Part shown: positions 53,344 to 62,615 of the stretch, piece after piece | Layout: each line of letters starts with the position of its first letter | Position numbering within the stretch: position 1 is the stretch's first letter | Assembly: GCF_030519355.1 (NCBI RefSeq) | Contig: NZ_JAUMKC010000005.1 | Location: forward strand, 222,491-286,490 | DNA: 64,000 nt | Source: Mucilaginibacter sp. L3T2-6 | GTDB lineage: Bacteria > Bacteroidota > Bacteroidia > Sphingobacteriales > Sphingobacteriaceae | Direction: 5' to 3' | Program-made: the position numbers and the translations under genes | The notes under the pieces: generated by a model | Told to the model about the DNA's origin: nothing | What the model saw: the letters and a program-made list of their open reading frames with translations, nothing else | The model's database searches: none

Positions 53344-54264
53344 ATGAAAAAGGAAGATAACACCCTGCACAGGTTTGAGTCGCTTTCTGAGGCACACCGG
53401 GCCTTTGGATTACCGCAGCCCGTGCATCCGCTTATCAGTTTTATTAACGGCGAACATTACAAGATAGAGCCGGACAGAATCCTCCAGCGGCATGTGCTGG
53501 GTTTTTATAAGATTTCTTTTAAGCCAAAGCTTAGCGGAAAGCTAAAATATGGCCAGGGTTATTATGATTTTAATGAAGGCGGCCTCCTGTTCGCCTCGCC
53601 GGGGCAGATCATCGGCGGGACGGAAAACGAAGGTGCCGTATGTTCGCAATATACCTTGCTTATCCATCCGGACTTCCTCCTGGGCTACCCGCTGGCAAAA
53701 AAGATCAGGCAGTATGGTTTTTTCTCTTATTCTGCGAATGAAACACTGCATCTCTCCGAAGAAGAAAAGGAAACGGTACTTTCTATTTTTCGCTTTGTAG
53801 AAACTGAATTAAACAGCCGCATCGACGATTTTAGCCAGGATGTTTTGATCTCACAAATTGAACTGCTGCTGAGCTATGCCAACCGTTTTTATAAGCGACA
53901 GTTCCTCACACGCAAAGCGGCCAGCAGCGGTCTCCTGCAAAGAATGGAGGAACTGCTGGAAGCTTACTTTAATGACGAAATAACCCTGAGCCGGGGCATA
54001 CCGACAGTGAGCTATCTTGCCAATAATCTGAATATTACGCCCAGCTACCTGAGCGATATGCTGCGGACCCTGACGGGCCAAAGTGCCCAGCAGCACATAC
54101 ACGATAAGCTGATTGATAAAGCGAAAGAAAAGCTTTCGGCAACCCGTTTATCGGTTAGTGAAGTGGCTTATGCCTTGGGATTTGAGCACGCCCAGTCATT
54201 CAATAAATTGTTCAAAGCCAAAACCAACGTTTCGCCCCTCGAATTCCGGCGATCATTTAATTGA
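53344..54264 (+). CDS. AraC/XylS-family transcriptional regulator
   Basis: The 306-residue protein has an N-terminal effector domain with a cupin-like pattern (about 35-160) and a C-terminal double helix-turn-helix (about 210-305): VSYLANNLNITPSYLSDMLR as the first, LSVSEVAYALGFEHAQSFNKLFKAKTNVSPLEFR with the AraC signature as the second. The preceding SDR gene is the likely target through the direct repeats at 52363-52400. The inducer is unknown. Confidence 0.92.
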   Translation: MKKEDNTLHRFESLSEAHRAFGLPQPVHPLISFINGEHYKIEPDRILQRHVLGFYKISFKPKLSGKLKYGQGYYDFNEGGLLFASPGQIIGGTENEGAVCSQYTLLIHPDFLLGYPLAKKIRQYGFFSYSANETLHLSEEEKETVLSIFRFVETELNSRIDDFSQDVLISQIELLLSYANRFYKRQFLTRKAASSGLLQRMEELLEAYFNDEITLSRGIPTVSYLANNLNITPSYLSDMLRTLTGQSAQQHIHDKLIDKAKEKLSATRLSVSEVAYALGFEHAQSFNKLFKAKTNVSPLEFRRSFN

Positions 54265-54367
54265 TTACGTGTAAATCCAAATATTGGACACACTTATTGA
54301 TATCCCCTGCGAAATGCTCTTTCGAATAAAGCCGCCTAAAAGCGCTTTTAATATTTGCAGGGGTTAA

Positions 54368-54802
54368 CTACACCGCCAGCAGCATTTCGATATGCGGGAT
54401 ATCGTCTTCCAAATACATCTCGCCCTGCTGTATAAAACCAAGCGAGCCGTAAAAATCCTTTAAATAAAGTTGCGCGCCAATACGTATGGGTTGCTTACCG
54501 AAAAGCTCATAACAAGCTTCTATAGACTGCTGCATAATTTTACGGGCAAGGCCGCGGCCGCGAAAAGCCTGGTTGGTAATCACCCTGCCGATAGATACCT
54601 CTTTGAACGACAATCCGGCGGGCAATAGGCGGGTGTAGGCTGCCAGCTGGTTATCTTCAAATATCATCAGGTGGTAACATTGCTGGTCTTTGTCATCCAT
54701 GTCCTGGTAAAGGCATTGCTGCTCGAGCACAAAGATTGCGCTGCGGAGCTTTAATATTTGATATAGCTGGTAAACGGTAAGTTCGTCGAATGTTTTTAAC
54801 AT
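54368..54802 (-). CDS. ElaA-like GNAT acetyltransferase
   Basis: The 144-residue protein matches ElaA: LRSAIFVLEQQCLYQDMDDKDQ at residues 18-39 and the acetyl-CoA site IGRVITNQAFRGRGLARKIM near 71-90, then YLKDFYGSLGFIQQG and the end PHIEMLL. GNAT fold; the substrate is unknown. The GT87 gene lies 12 bases upstream on the same strand, so they may be co-transcribed. Confidence 0.88.
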   Translation of the reverse strand: MLKTFDELTVYQLYQILKLRSAIFVLEQQCLYQDMDDKDQQCYHLMIFEDNQLAAYTRLLPAGLSFKEVSIGRVITNQAFRGRGLARKIMQQSIEACYELFGKQPIRIGAQLYLKDFYGSLGFIQQGEMYLEDDIPHIEMLLAV

Positions 54803-54814
54803 AGCTTATGGAAG

Positions 54815-56014
54815 TTAAACAGCAGCAAAAATAGCATTATTGCTATTCCCGTTGTCTGGACTTGCAATATCGAACTTTTTAAACCATAGCTCCCACGAAA
54901 TAATCAGCCAGGCTATAATGCAGGGCCACGCTTTCATACCGTACATCCCGATATAATCATGTCGAACAGGCCGCGGCATCACATCGCTCAATCCCAGGCC
55001 GGTAAGTATCAGTAAAAATATAATAAGTACAATGCGGGCAGCCGTAAAGGGCCTGGCTTTCATCAGCAGCCACAAAAACACGCCGGTTACCGGCAATATG
55101 TAGGTAGGGCTTTCGCCACCTGAACTGAAGATGACGACCATAATCAACAGCGCAGCCAACACCTGCATCCGGAATTGCAATGATTTATACTGGCTAAAAC
55201 GCAGCATCGGTACTGCAAAAACGACCATGCCGAAGATGTAAAAAGGCAAATCAGAGATGTTGGGGTTCCGCGTAAAATCGCGTACAATACCCATAATGCA
55301 TATATCCTGCGAGCGTGATTCCAGCCGGTGGTTCAAGATGTTTTTGTGCGCAACTGCCGGCAGCCAGCGGTGATAAGCATCGATGAGGAAATCCGCCCCG
55401 CAAAACAATACAGGCAGCACCAGCAAAACAGCGGTCCATGCCACTGTGCTTGCCAGGAACTTTAATTTGTGCCTGGAAAACATAAAAAACGCCAACCCAA
55501 CAATGGGATAAAGTTTCATCATTGCGCCAGCTACAATCAGCAGCGTGGCCCAGAGGTACTTCTCCTTTTCTACCAAAATAAATGCTCCCATTATAAACGC
55601 GACCATCATCGGGTTAAACTGTTCGGAAAAAGCAGAGTTGGCAAATTCAATGACACAAAAAAGCAGCAGCATTTTCTTGCGGTTGATATTCAGCGGCAGA
55701 TAATTAACAGCAATGAGATAAGCAGCAGCATTGGCCAGCTCCCACAGCAGCAGGCCAATGGCTTTGGGCAGCAGTGCAAAGGGCGCAAAAAACACCGGGA
55801 ACAACGGGCCGTAGTAAAACATATCGTCATGCTCGGCGGGGTATGCAGCATATAAATTTAAATGGTGAACGAGATGATAGTACGACGCCCGGAATATCAG
55901 GAAGTTGTTTTGGTTATGGCCTGTTATTTTCAGCAGCCAGCAGGCCAGTGCAGCAAAAAGGTATAATATCCAGATCCGTTTGTCGCCGGTTAACCAGGTG
56001 AATTTACCGCTCAT
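54815..56014 (-). CDS. GT87 family (DUF2029) membrane glycosyltransferase
   Basis: The 399-residue protein has about ten hydrophobic segments and the pattern of polyprenyl-phosphate-dependent GT87 mannosyltransferases: DFxxYY-like FRASYYHLVHHLNLYAAYP in the first loop and YYGPLFPVFFAPFALLP. The acidic catalytic residues would be in that loop (Glu/Asp at HDDM). Such enzymes add sugars to envelope lipids on the periplasmic side. The acceptor is unknown. The 279 bases upstream (56015-56293) hold nothing I could recognise. Confidence 0.82.
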   Translation of the reverse strand: MSGKFTWLTGDKRIWILYLFAALACWLLKITGHNQNNFLIFRASYYHLVHHLNLYAAYPAEHDDMFYYGPLFPVFFAPFALLPKAIGLLLWELANAAAYLIAVNYLPLNINRKKMLLLFCVIEFANSAFSEQFNPMMVAFIMGAFILVEKEKYLWATLLIVAGAMMKLYPIVGLAFFMFSRHKLKFLASTVAWTAVLLVLPVLFCGADFLIDAYHRWLPAVAHKNILNHRLESRSQDICIMGIVRDFTRNPNISDLPFYIFGMVVFAVPMLRFSQYKSLQFRMQVLAALLIMVVIFSSGGESPTYILPVTGVFLWLLMKARPFTAARIVLIIFLLILTGLGLSDVMPRPVRHDYIGMYGMKAWPCIIAWLIISWELWFKKFDIASPDNGNSNNAIFAAV

Positions 56015-56293
56015 GATAATAGCATTAAGGTTGATGGTTGAGCGGCTAACCGGTGCATCATTGGTATCATACAGGTGTAAAGGTACAAATATTAAAAATC
56101 AGGGGGCAGGTGCACACATGATATTTATAAAATTGACGACCACGCGGCGACCTGCCATAGAAACCGGCGTTGCAAAAATACAATGAAAGTAATTGGTGCG
56201 GGGAAAAACCTGTAATAAACGAAGATGAATTGAAAATGCGGCGCAGATGTCTTATATCCGCTCCGGGCCTCCCGGATCCGTTTATGGCGGTGT

Positions 56294-57517
56294 TTAGTGA
56301 TTGATTAATATATCCTTGGCCATGATCATCGGCACGCTGATATATTTTTTCTCCATGTAGTTGATCACCTTTTCCAGTACTTCGCGGCTGGCGTCGTCCA
56401 GGCCTTGTACTTCATCGGCAAATACGGAGTTGAGGGCGGTGTTGCGAATCTCCTTGATCTTCTCGGGTACCTGGCGCATAGCCAGCTCAATGCGGCGCTG
56501 CTTCAGCTCCAATAAAAATCCGTTAATGTTTTCTTCAATAATTGCTTCGGCGTGGGTAAGTTCTTCGTAACGTTCCTGCAGGTTCTTTTTGGCGACCTCA
56601 TTCAGCGAATGCACCTCGATAAAATTGATAGGAAACTGCAGCAGCACATCCGGGTGGGTGTCGTTCGGCACGGCCAGGTCCACAATGGTTTTGCGGCCGG
56701 TTTCTCCATTCAGTAAGCTTTTGTAAATTTCGGGGGTGATGATAGGTTCGGTAGAGGAGGTGCAGGTTATGATGGCATCAAAGCCTTTGTTATATGTTTT
56801 TAACGCTTCCAGGTTAAAGGCTTCGCCGCTTAAATCGCGGGCCAACAGGGCTGCCTTGTCAACGGTGCGGTTAAAAACCGTGAAATTTGAGAACTTATGT
56901 TTTTGAAGATATTTTGAGAGGTTCCGGTTGGTTTCGCCTGCGCCGATGATGAGTACGCGGGCGTTTGAGCAGAGTTTCAGCTCTTTTAATTTTCGATAGG
57001 CAAGCGAGACGACCGAAATAGGGTTCTTAGAGATATTTGTATGCGTATAAACTTCCTTCGCCGTTTTTACGATGCAATTCATAAACATGCGCAAACCGTC
57101 GCCTGTAAGGCCGGCCTCGCGGCAATCTTCGTAAGCCTTGCGTACCTGGGCTAATATCTCCTTTTCCCCTACTACCAGGCTCTCGAGCGAGCATGATGTA
57201 CGCAACAAATGTTCAAGGGCCTCGCGGTCTTCATAAATTGCCGCCGAGTCAAGAAAAGTACCGGTCGACACCGGGCAAAGCCCCATGTCAATGGCATCCA
57301 TAAATTGCTTGGCAAAAGCTTTATCCACCACATGCTGAGTAAGCAATACAAACTCAACGCGGTTGCAGGTAGCCAGGTAAAACAGTTCCGAAATATCAAA
57401 CTGCTTTTTCACCCGATGAAGTTTCTCGGTGAGGTTCTCCTGGCAAATCACCAGTCGTCCCAACTCCTTCAACTCAATCTGTTTATGCGTAAAAGCGATT
57501 ACCTTTAGATACTTCAA
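56294..57517 (-). CDS. hemA: Glutamyl-tRNA reductase
   Basis: HemA reduces Glu-tRNA(Glu) to glutamate-1-semialdehyde, the first step of C5 haem synthesis. The proposed start is TTG at 57517, giving 407 residues beginning MKYLKVIAFTHKQIE. The nucleophile cysteine is in LATCNRVEFV, the region SLVVGEKEILAQVRKAY follows, and VLIIGAGETNRNLSKYL is the NADPH site; the C-terminal helix is a dimerisation domain. An ATG 57 bases upstream is in frame, but a -7 box TACTTTTG at 57548-57541 lies between the two, so the ATG would not be transcribed. No other hem gene is adjacent. Confidence 0.95.
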   Translation of the reverse strand: MKYLKVIAFTHKQIELKELGRLVICQENLTEKLHRVKKQFDISELFYLATCNRVEFVLLTQHVVDKAFAKQFMDAIDMGLCPVSTGTFLDSAAIYEDREALEHLLRTSCSLESLVVGEKEILAQVRKAYEDCREAGLTGDGLRMFMNCIVKTAKEVYTHTNISKNPISVVSLAYRKLKELKLCSNARVLIIGAGETNRNLSKYLQKHKFSNFTVFNRTVDKAALLARDLSGEAFNLEALKTYNKGFDAIITCTSSTEPIITPEIYKSLLNGETGRKTIVDLAVPNDTHPDVLLQFPINFIEVHSLNEVAKKNLQERYEELTHAEAIIEENINGFLLELKQRRIELAMRQVPEKIKEIRNTALNSVFADEVQGLDDASREVLEKVINYMEKKYISVPMIMAKDILINH

Positions 57518-57540
57518 AGCTATTTTAAATTTGAACCCAA

Positions 57541-57548
57541 CAAAAGTA
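57541..57548 (-). promoter_or_regulatory. -7 box of hemA
   Basis: The minus strand reads TACTTTTG, matching TAnnTTTG, 24 bases before the TTG start. TTG is found 17 bases further upstream instead of the usual 19-20. The box decides the start codon choice for hemA. Confidence 0.45.
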
Positions 57549-57692
57549 ACAGGTTTCGCATATTGCAATGTCAATCCTTTGTCATACAGGCCTATTTAGA
57601 ATGTTTATAAATAAAGCGTGTTTTATTGACACTTAAAACTTCGTTATTGAATAGGGTGAGCGCAACAGTAAATCAGGCAGACCGTGCCAAAG

Positions 57693-57720
57693 CAAAAAAT
57701 CCCGCTTTTCGGCGGGACTT
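57693..57720 (-). terminator. Terminator after the TonB-dependent receptor gene
   Basis: On the minus strand TCCCGC and GCGGGA form a stem around CGAAAA, followed by TTTTTT. It is about 20 bases past the receptor stop codon. Confidence 0.8.
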
Positions 57721-57741
57721 TCAATTTAACTAACTGATATA

Positions 57742-60243
57742 TTATGATTTTGGATGGGGCGATAAATCAAATGGCACAACAACCTTAAAACTGATATTGC
57801 GGCCCATATTGAAGATACCCGGCTGAACGCCTGCCGGTACGTTTGCATTGTCGAAGTATTTTAAGCGGCTCATGTTGCTCTGGTAATTTATATTGCCCAG
57901 GTTAGTGCCTTCAATAAATATTTTTACAATTGGTTTTCCGGCGGCGTCAACTACATCTGTACCGATACCTGCGCTTAACAGGTTGTATCCGGCTGTATAG
58001 GTTTCAGTACCATAAGCTGCAAAAAACCGGTTTTGTGCGCTGTAGTGGTCCAGTCCCACAAAAGCATAAACGTTCTTAAAATTGCCAAACCCGGCATTGA
58101 AATTACCGCGCAGTTCGGAATGCGTATGCAGCGGTGGTATAAATGGCAGGTATTTTAAGCTATCGGCAACCGGGCCGCCTGTCCCCAGGTTCTGGCCATA
58201 GGTTAACGCCATTGAGTTTTCAAAATGCAGCCATTTCAAAGGGTGTATGTCGATGCTGAATTCACCGCCATTTATCCTTGCTTTGCTTTGTACATAGGTA
58301 AACGTATTATACCCGCCGGTGATGACAGGCGAACCATCGGGGTTCAGCTCCTGTTGCTGGAAAATATAGTTGCTGATCTTATTATTAAACAACTCAACGC
58401 TGAATGAGACATTAGGCAGTGTAACGAATGCGCCAACATCTACCTGGGTACTAAACTCAGGCTTGAAACTGGCATTGCCTACATGGTATATCTGTGAGCC
58501 GGGATCGGGGCCGTTTGCAGAAAGCTCGGCAATGCTGGGCGCCCTGAAGCCGCGAGCAATATTAGCCTTCAGCAAAAATTGATTCGAGAAATTGTAAGCT
58601 GCCCCAAAACTTCCGTTGAAGCCCGAAAATGTTTTATTTAAGGCTGCGAACTGCTGGACAACATTTGGCGCAACTTCAGGGTCGGCGCCGGTGTATAGCT
58701 GCGGGTACTTGCCTGCCAGGGTATCAATATAAGCTGCCTTTCCGCTAAAGGAGCGGCTGTCGAACCTGGCCCCGCCTGACAGGTCCAGTTTACCGAAACT
58801 CTTTTTCATAATCAGGAACGGACCTATATCAAACTGGTGGTAGGCCGGTATCGGGAATTCTGTCGCATCGCCGATGGTGTTATTTTGATATTGACCGTTT
58901 ATACCGGCAGTAGTTTCGTAACCATTACCCATGTTAAAGTTGTACTTAAAATCATAGGTATAAGTTGTGAGGTGGAGATTCAGGCCGGCAACATCGGCGT
59001 CTTCGGGGTGGGTATATTCCCGGCGGTGGCTGAACTGGTAGCCAAGGTTAACGATCAGGTTGCCATTGCCCAGGTTAAAGTTGCTGTTATTGTAAATACG
59101 GTACAGCTGCACATGCTGGTGCAATACCGGCAATTTGTATGAGGTCAGTTCTGATTCGGGCACAATGGTGCGCGATGCATCATCTTCGGTAGTTTGTTTG
59201 GTAAACCGCCGGGTCAGCGAGTCGCGGCTGCCATCAGGAATAGCCTGTTGGTCGTCGAATAGTGAAAAATTGAAATACGATGTTCCCCAATTTTTATTCA
59301 GTCCTACCATAAAACGGGCGTCTTTCTCTTTAAAGTTAGTGGCATAAACTCGGCCGTCATGCTGGTTCTGATAGTCCTTAGCTTCTTTTGCGGAAAGAAT
59401 GGTTCCCCATACCAAACCATTCTGGTTGCCATACAGCCGGAATGAGCCATTCAGCAGGTTGTTATTGGTGCCGTATGTGCCCTGAACAGAGCCCAATATT
59501 TTGCCGTTGGCAACCGGCGATGGCGTAATTAAGTTTACCACACCGCCAATAGCATCAGACCCATACGATAAACTTGCAGGACCTTTTATCACTTCCACTC
59601 TTTCAACCGAGTTTTGGTCGACCTCTACGCCATGTTCATCGCCCCATTGCTGCCCTTCCTGGCGTATACCATCCTGCAGGGTAACTACGCGGTTATAGCC
59701 GAGCCCGTGTATAAATGGTTTAGATACATTTGGCCCGGTAGTTACAGCGCTTACACCGGGTATGGTAGCGATCATATCGATAGCGTTACCGGCCGCCGAA
59801 TGCTGATCTATATAAGTTTTCCCGACAGCTACCATCGGTACCGGGTTGCGTTTTATCTCGGTTGCCTTGCTTACCCCGGTAATTACAACCTCGCCGGTTT
59901 CGATAGAAGACACCTGGAGCTGAACATCAAGCGTGGTGATCTTTGAAAAATCGACACGCTGGTTAAATGAGGCGTAGCCTACATAAGTAACCTGCACCAG
60001 GTAAATACCTTTAGGTAAATTGTCTAATGTATAATGGCCATTAACATCGGTTATAGAGCCGCGCCTTAAGTCGGGAATACTTACGGTGGCGCCAATAATG
60101 GGTTTCCCATCGGCCTTATCGGTTACTGTGCCGGATATGGTCCCCGCGTCGTCGTGCTTATTGTTTACGGCCGTTGCGAGTGCTATTGCCGTGTTTAGTA
60201 AAAGCAGGGATATAATACTTAATATTTTTATCTTGAATTTCAT
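57742..60243 (-). CDS. TonB-dependent receptor, probable metal or metal-complex importer
   Basis: The 833-residue protein has a signal peptide (MKFKIKILSIISLLLLNTAIALA), a CarboxypepD_reg-like domain (about 33-115; ISGTVTDKADGKPIIGATVS), a plug (about 120-240; VERVEVIKGPASLSYGSDAIGGVVNL), and a 22-strand barrel ending NMGRNISFKVVVPF. It is a single receptor without a SusD partner, so it is not a glycan system. The His-rich small protein gene upstream on the same strand points to a metal substrate such as zinc or copper, as in ZnuD-type receptors, but this is inference. A terminator follows it. Confidence 0.9.
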   Translation of the reverse strand: MKFKIKILSIISLLLLNTAIALATAVNNKHDDAGTISGTVTDKADGKPIIGATVSIPDLRRGSITDVNGHYTLDNLPKGIYLVQVTYVGYASFNQRVDFSKITTLDVQLQVSSIETGEVVITGVSKATEIKRNPVPMVAVGKTYIDQHSAAGNAIDMIATIPGVSAVTTGPNVSKPFIHGLGYNRVVTLQDGIRQEGQQWGDEHGVEVDQNSVERVEVIKGPASLSYGSDAIGGVVNLITPSPVANGKILGSVQGTYGTNNNLLNGSFRLYGNQNGLVWGTILSAKEAKDYQNQHDGRVYATNFKEKDARFMVGLNKNWGTSYFNFSLFDDQQAIPDGSRDSLTRRFTKQTTEDDASRTIVPESELTSYKLPVLHQHVQLYRIYNNSNFNLGNGNLIVNLGYQFSHRREYTHPEDADVAGLNLHLTTYTYDFKYNFNMGNGYETTAGINGQYQNNTIGDATEFPIPAYHQFDIGPFLIMKKSFGKLDLSGGARFDSRSFSGKAAYIDTLAGKYPQLYTGADPEVAPNVVQQFAALNKTFSGFNGSFGAAYNFSNQFLLKANIARGFRAPSIAELSANGPDPGSQIYHVGNASFKPEFSTQVDVGAFVTLPNVSFSVELFNNKISNYIFQQQELNPDGSPVITGGYNTFTYVQSKARINGGEFSIDIHPLKWLHFENSMALTYGQNLGTGGPVADSLKYLPFIPPLHTHSELRGNFNAGFGNFKNVYAFVGLDHYSAQNRFFAAYGTETYTAGYNLLSAGIGTDVVDAAGKPIVKIFIEGTNLGNINYQSNMSRLKYFDNANVPAGVQPGIFNMGRNISFKVVVPFDLSPHPKS

Positions 60244-60374
60244 TTAATGTAGTGATTGAATTTGCGACCGGCCTTATGGCTGATAAATGATTACAGTGGT
60301 TTAGCCGGAAATAATTATCAAAGCAAAAAGGTGTTTTTTAACAACGCTTTAAAAGTGATTGGGTTTGGGACAGA

Positions 60375-60701
60375 TCACCCCATTACCGGCGGCGCACGGC
60401 CCCCCGCAAGTATAAGCGATAAGCTTGTGAAGTTGTAAACAGGCGATACATACGTTATATCTTCGGCAGGCAGTAAGGTAAGTGCTGCATGATTGTCGCT
60501 AACCGCATTGTAATGATGCATAGCATCGCAAAGCTTACACTTTTCGGTGACAGTTTGCCCGGGCTGATGCTTACTTACCACATGCGCCGGCTTTAATCCC
60601 TGGTTTAATTTATGCTGATGTGCATACACCATATACTGCCCTGCTATAAAGCAAAGCAATAACACCCAGGCATGGATAATATGGCGTTTGTATTTTTTCA
60701 A
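60375..60701 (-). CDS. Small His/Cys-rich membrane-anchored protein
   Basis: The 108-residue protein has one N-terminal hydrophobic segment (about residues 8-27), then a segment rich in possible metal ligands: AHQHKLNQ, HVVSKHQ, CKLCDAMHHYN, and a C-terminal GGRAPPVMG. The last feature recalls DUF2946-type proteins found near metal-uptake receptors. The CxxC and nearby HH could bind copper, zinc or haem. It lies 131 bases upstream of the TonB receptor on the same strand. A -7 box TAATTTTG (60734-60727) precedes its start. The function is not known. Confidence 0.7.
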   Translation of the reverse strand: MKKYKRHIIHAWVLLLCFIAGQYMVYAHQHKLNQGLKPAHVVSKHQPGQTVTEKCKLCDAMHHYNAVSDNHAALTLLPAEDITYVSPVYNFTSLSLILAGGRAPPVMG

Positions 60702-60857
60702 AATATGCGCACCGGTTGATTGGCGGCAAAATTAAGTATTAAAACTATTAGTGAAGGTAACATTTTTGTATAAATGCAACAAAATTGCGATGCCGTTGTT
60801 CGCTGATAACTTCTAAATTGGCAGTATAGCTTATGCTTTTATGATGCCCGGCACAAA

Positions 60858-61328
60858 TTATTTCCTTTTGCTCCTGAAAAAGCCCCTAACCAGTTCTGCA
60901 CATTCATTTTCGCGGATGCCGCCGGTGATGATGGTTTTGGGGTGGGTGATTTTTTGGTTTAAACGCCCAAAGCCAAGCTTAGTATCGTACGCTCCGTAAA
61001 CAATCCGGCTTAGCTGAAACCAGTAGCATGCACCGGCACACATAACGCAAGGCTCCATGGTTACATATAAGGTGCAGTCGCGGAGGTATTTACCGCCCAT
61101 TGAATTAGCGGCGGCGGTCAAGGCTTGCATTTCGGCGTGGGCCGATACATCGTTGAGCCGCTCAGTTAGGTTGTGCCCGCGGCCAATAATGCGCCCGTTG
61201 CAAACCACAATAGCGCCAATCGGAATTTCGTCGGCAGCCAGGGCAGCCTGCGCTTCTTTTAGCGCCTCGCCCATAAAAAACTCATCGGGCGATATGGTTG
61301 GCTCATCGCCAAAAGTAACGTACCTCAT
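60858..61328 (-). CDS. tadA: tRNA adenosine deaminase TadA-like (nucleoside deaminase)
   Basis: The 156-residue protein has the cytidine/deoxycytidylate deaminase zinc site: HAEMQAL with the proton-shuttling Glu, and PCVMCAGA with two zinc cysteines. ERLNDVSAHAEM and YGAYDTKLGFG fit the TadA/guanine deaminase branch. TadA makes inosine at position 34 of tRNA-Arg(ACG). The tRNA-binding C-terminus is short, and guanine deaminase cannot be fully excluded. It is probably monocistronic. Confidence 0.88.
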   Translation of the reverse strand: MRYVTFGDEPTISPDEFFMGEALKEAQAALAADEIPIGAIVVCNGRIIGRGHNLTERLNDVSAHAEMQALTAAANSMGGKYLRDCTLYVTMEPCVMCAGACYWFQLSRIVYGAYDTKLGFGRLNQKITHPKTIITGGIRENECAELVRGFFRSKRK

Positions 61329-61463
61329 TTTGATTTCGGAATTCGGATTTACGATTTCGGATTTGTTTTTTTATGGTTTTTTTCGCTCTTGCCTGTTTTT
61401 ACCGGCGCTCAGGGGGCACCGCCATTCACCGGTTTAAGGACGATTTAACTGATTATTATTGAA

Positions 61464-61799
61464 CTAAATTAATTTACTTCCATTGGGGACAGGCTTTTCT
61501 ATTGCAGCCAAAACTATATCGCCGTTTTCATCGGCAAAGCCGGTTACCAGGAACTCCGACATAAAGTTTGCGATCTGCTTTTTGGGAAAGTTGATGACGC
61601 CGATAATCTGTCGGCCCGGCAGCTCTTCCCGGGTATAATGCTTAGTGATCTGCGCACTTGACCAGCGGATACCAAACGGACCAAAATCAACCCTCAATTT
61701 ATAGGCAGTTTTACGCGCTTCGGGAAATTCTTCAACTTCCAGAATTGTGCCTGCACGCAGTTCCACTTTTTCAAAATCGTGCCATGTAATGGTTTCCAT
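61464..61799 (-). CDS. csaA: tRNA-binding domain protein, CsaA-like
   Basis: From the ATG at 61799 the protein has 111 residues and is a single OB-fold tRNA-binding domain of the CsaA type: [27 protein letters not shown], then [26 protein letters not shown]. CsaA binds tRNA and has been described as having chaperone and secretion-linked activity in Bacillus. A further in-frame ATG lies nine codons upstream but adds a non-conserved stretch. It stands alone. Confidence 0.88.
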   Translation of the reverse strand: METITWHDFEKVELRAGTILEVEEFPEARKTAYKLRVDFGPFGIRWSSAQITKHYTREELPGRQIIGVINFPKKQIANFMSEFLVTGFADENGDIVLAAIEKPVPNGSKLI

Positions 61800-61979
61800 G
61801 CTGCAAAGGTATAAACCTGCCGTCAATCCGCAGCCGCCTGCATTTTTATTTTGATCGCAGATGCTTTAAATAGCTTTCGGACATCAAATCCTTTTTTTTA
61901 TATTCGAACAATAATAACCGTATCGCCAGCTTGTATTATCCCCCCTGGGAGATAAGCCGACGGCCATTAACGCACCGCA

Positions 61980-62516
61980 ATGACAAAAAAGCTACTTCCC
62001 TGCTTATTTTTTTTGTTCGCCGCAGCAGGCGGATCCGCTGCAACCGGCCGTTATTTGCCTGGTTTCCGGGATATCGGCCAAGCCCACAGGGTAACAGACA
62101 CCATCCCGGTGCCGGACGTTGTTGCCGTGGTGAAGGTCGTGATCAATGCATCAAGCAGTTTTAACGACCAGGCCGTAGCCAACCTGTATACGCCGAATGC
62201 TGTTGTAGCAGACGACGAAGCCCCTTACTCGTGGAACGGACTTACGGCGGGTGTGCAATGGATAAACTCCGTAGAGAGAGCCGTGAAAATTAATCATATC
62301 AGCAAATTTAAAGCCCGCATTGACCCTATAAATGTGTACCAGCAAAATGTAGAGAATGTTTACCTCATAGTGCCCGTAACCTATACCGGGGAATTACCCG
62401 GGCGCAACAGTTTTAAGGCGAAAGGGGCGTTTGCGTTTGTATTGAGGCATATCGATGACAGGTGGCTCATTAAAACCCAGGTATGGATGCCCGAAAAAGG
62501 GTTGAATAACGATTAG
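61980..62516 (+). CDS. Exported SnoaL/NTF2-like fold protein
   Basis: The 178-residue protein has a signal peptide (MTKKLLPCLFFLFAAAGGSAA) and a region from about 50 to 172 with the SnoaL/DUF4440 NTF2-like pattern: INASSSFNDQAVANLYTPNAVVADDEAPYSWNG, then FAFVLRHIDDRWLIKTQVW. Such proteins bind small molecules or act as domain partners; no specific role can be given. It stands alone upstream of the aminotransferase gene. Confidence 0.75.
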   Translation: MTKKLLPCLFFLFAAAGGSAATGRYLPGFRDIGQAHRVTDTIPVPDVVAVVKVVINASSSFNDQAVANLYTPNAVVADDEAPYSWNGLTAGVQWINSVERAVKINHISKFKARIDPINVYQQNVENVYLIVPVTYTGELPGRNSFKAKGAFAFVLRHIDDRWLIKTQVWMPEKGLNND

Positions 62517-62583
62517 CACTGCCTGCAAAGCTAACACGCTTATTTAAAAACAGGTTTTCACTTCCTGCTTTCAGCTTTTACCT

Positions 62584-62591
62584 TAACTTTG
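62584..62591 (+). promoter_or_regulatory. -7 box of the aminotransferase gene
   Basis: TAACTTTG matches TAnnTTTG; TTC occupies the -33 position at N19. It overlaps the TTG (62589) that would otherwise extend the gene, so the ATG at 62616 is the real start. Confidence 0.5.
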
Positions 62592-62615
62592 CGCATTCAT
62601 AATTCTCACATTACC

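Noticed and set aside
57742..60243. A SusC-type glycan receptor
   Set aside because: There is no SusD partner gene, and the length (833 residues) is below the usual 1000 or so of SusC proteins.
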